Shown: piece after piece, positions 6,380 to 7,455 of the stretch | How positions within the stretch are numbered: position 1 is the stretch's first letter | Layout: the number at the start of each line of letters is the position of its first letter | DNA from: JALONO01 sp038209965 | GTDB taxonomy: Bacteria; Bacteroidota; Bacteroidia; Cytophagales; Thermoflexibacteraceae | DNA: 7,455 nucleotides | Assembly: GCA_038209965.1 (NCBI GenBank) | Contig: JBBQXF010000166.1 | Location: 1 to 7,455, forward strand | Direction of reading: 5' to 3' | Position numbers and translations under genes: made by a program | Notes under the pieces: model-generated | What the model was told of the DNA's origin: nothing | The model's input: only the letters and a program-made list of their open reading frames with translations | The model's database searches: none

Positions 6380-6511
6380 ATCAGTTGCTTTTGTCCTACA
6401 TGCCTGCCGTGATTGACGAAAGTCGCCGACTTTCGTTTGTTTCTGGTGCAAAGTCACAGACTTTGCACAGCGGCGGCGGCTTTGCACAATGGCAACACTT
6501 CAAAATTTTCT
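6380..6511. terminator. Convergent intergene with two related hairpins
   Basis: nuoD (plus) and the right-edge gene (minus) converge here. ACGAAAGTC (6416-6424) and GACTTTCGT (6428-6436) form a 9-bp stem with a 3-base loop; GTGCAAAGTC (6446-6455) and GACTTTGCAC (6459-6468) form a 10-bp stem with a 3-base loop. Both share the core AAAGTC-N3-GACTTT. CTTTGCACA of the second stem recurs at 6480-6488 after a CGG triplet run (6471-6480). The hairpins could stop transcription from both sides, although there is no long T-run. They could equally be copies of a dispersed palindromic repeat. Confidence 0.5.
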
Positions 6512-7455
6512 TCACCGTAGCTTTTTAGCCGTTTTTCTCATTTTTTCTAAAAAGATTATATCACCTTCAATAAAAGATTTCCCGGTTGGATTATCTACAT
6601 AATCTAATGCTTTCAATAAGTCTTTCTCTGCCTCATCAAGCAATTGCCTACACAATTCCCGAGCTCGGGCCTTTGTTTTAGGATTGCTTTTGGAATCCTG
6701 GCCAGTATTGATACACTTTTTAGCTAGGTCCATTCTTGCGGTGGCCCTCTTTTCAAGTAGTATAGAATTAGAGGCTAGTGTAGGGTATTTTGACATTGCT
6801 TCACTTATGAACTTAATTACCTCTTCTGGTTCGCCAACTTTTTTGAGGTTAACGACTGCTTTGACTACCTGCCCTTCTTCCACTCTCCCTGATAATGCAA
6901 TAGTGAGTATCTTATTTGCCAAGATTGAGTAACTTTCGTTTTCACTTTCATTACTTAATATCTCCCCCATGTTGATTAGAGTATTGGGGTTCAGCGAGTA
7001 AAAGTCTAAATTTTTGCTGGTAATAAAGCCATAAAGTTCCTGAGGCCTTTTTTGTTTTGCGATAATTTCACAGTATAAGTCAAGTATTCTAAAATTATAT
7101 AAATCGCTTTCCAATAAATTCAGCACTTGTTGTTTGGCCTCGCCTAATTTTTCTAAAATAATTTTATCTTGAATTTCTTGTAATTCTCTGATAATGCGAT
7201 GTCTCGGATGGGCCGGCAAAATACACGTAACGCTATCTGTTCCGATCTCAAAAGTAGGTTCGGGACAGCCTTCTTCTCTCATAGTTCGGAATATAGTAGG
7301 TATACCTTGCCCTTCCGATTGTGCCAATTGAAGTTTATTAAACAGATAGGCAAAACTTTGATTTTTCCATTTTGGAGTTGCTTTTCCCGCTAAGAATTTC
7401 TCCTTATCAACTCCCCAATGCAGGCTACCAGGCGAAACTACCTCAATTCTGTCAG
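6512..7455 (-). CDS. HATPase_c_4-type ATP-binding protein with a helical C-terminal extension; 5' end beyond the window
   Basis: 313 codons are visible. The frame is open to the right edge; a TTG at 7327 is internal, not a start, because clear domain sequence lies upstream. From the edge inward: DRIEVVSPGSL (1-11), GKATPKWKN (23-31), and QSEGQGIPTIFRTMREEG (45-62) with CPEPTFE (63-69). This is the C-terminal half of the HATPase_c_4 domain that usually follows an AlbA_2 domain, as in the gene at 3692-5134. The remaining ~225 residues are helical and charged, with pairs of amphipathic helices that suggest a TPR-like solenoid, and they end in a basic tail, MRKTAKKLR. The AlbA_2 domain is expected beyond the window but not seen. 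The gene is clearly more A+T-rich than nuoD, which it converges on, suggesting separate acquisition. Its target and role are unknown. Confidence 0.8.
   Translation of the reverse strand, partial: DRIEVVSPGSLHWGVDKEKFLAGKATPKWKNQSFAYLFNKLQLAQSEGQGIPTIFRTMREEGCPEPTFEIGTDSVTCILPAHPRHRIIRELQEIQDKIILEKLGEAKQQVLNLLESDLYNFRILDLYCEIIAKQKRPQELYGFITSKNLDFYSLNPNTLINMGEILSNESENESYSILANKILTIALSGRVEEGQVVKAVVNLKKVGEPEEVIKFISEAMSKYPTLASNSILLEKRATARMDLAKKCINTGQDSKSNPKTKARARELCRQLLDEAEKDLLKALDYVDNPTGKSFIEGDIIFLEKMRKTAKKLR

Noticed and set aside
6416..6488. CRISPR array
   Set aside because: Only two short, unequal hairpins with a half-copy; no regular spacers or repeats of constant length.
7325..7327. TTG as the start of the right-edge gene
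   Set aside because: The frame is open to the window edge and encodes HATPase_c_4 residues (DRIEVVSPG and on) upstream, so this is an internal Leu.

Overview
The window looks like chromosomal DNA from a member of the Bacteroidota, most likely near the Saprospiria (Haliscomenobacter/Lewinella type). This is inferred from three things: no Shine-Dalgarno sequences are evident before the genes, the ECF sigma factor and NuoD have sequence styles typical of the phylum, and a TTTG...TAnnTTTG-like promoter can be found. No database search was possible. Base composition is patchy: nuoD and nadC are visibly G+C-rich, while the intergene before the AlbA_2 gene and the right-edge gene are A+T-rich.

Layout. 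Minus strand, positions 1-460: a small ECF sigma factor that runs off the left edge and is broken by one in-frame TAA at 182-184. Positions 461-857: a gene-free stretch with an 11-bp inverted repeat. Minus strand, 3003 down to 858: a three-gene unit of nadC (GTG start), a YcxB-like two-helix membrane protein and an RDD-family membrane protein, the last two joined by a TAATG overlap. Plus strand from 3118: a divergent moaD-type small sulfur carrier. Positions 3361-3691: an A+T-rich intergene with nested inverted repeats. Plus strand, 3692-5134: an AlbA_2/HATPase-type ATP-binding regulator, then after 27 bp nuoD (complex I 49-kDa-type subunit), which has no other nuo gene beside it. Positions 6380-6511: a convergent intergene with two related hairpins. 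Minus strand, 7455 (cut by the edge) down to 6512: the 3' part of a second HATPase-type gene with a long helical tail.

How the genes relate. NadC makes nicotinate mononucleotide for NAD synthesis and NuoD belongs to NADH:quinone oxidoreductase, so the window touches NAD metabolism twice, but the two genes are on opposite strands and nothing shows joint regulation. nuoD lies between two accessory-type AlbA_2/HATPase genes, one of them A+T-rich, which suggests that genomic shuffling separated it from a nuo operon. No clear new multi-gene system is visible. The observations most worth a second look are the nonsense-interrupted sigma factor, the solitary nuoD, a 50-nt stem-loop inside the AlbA_2 coding sequence, and the repeat-rich intergenes.
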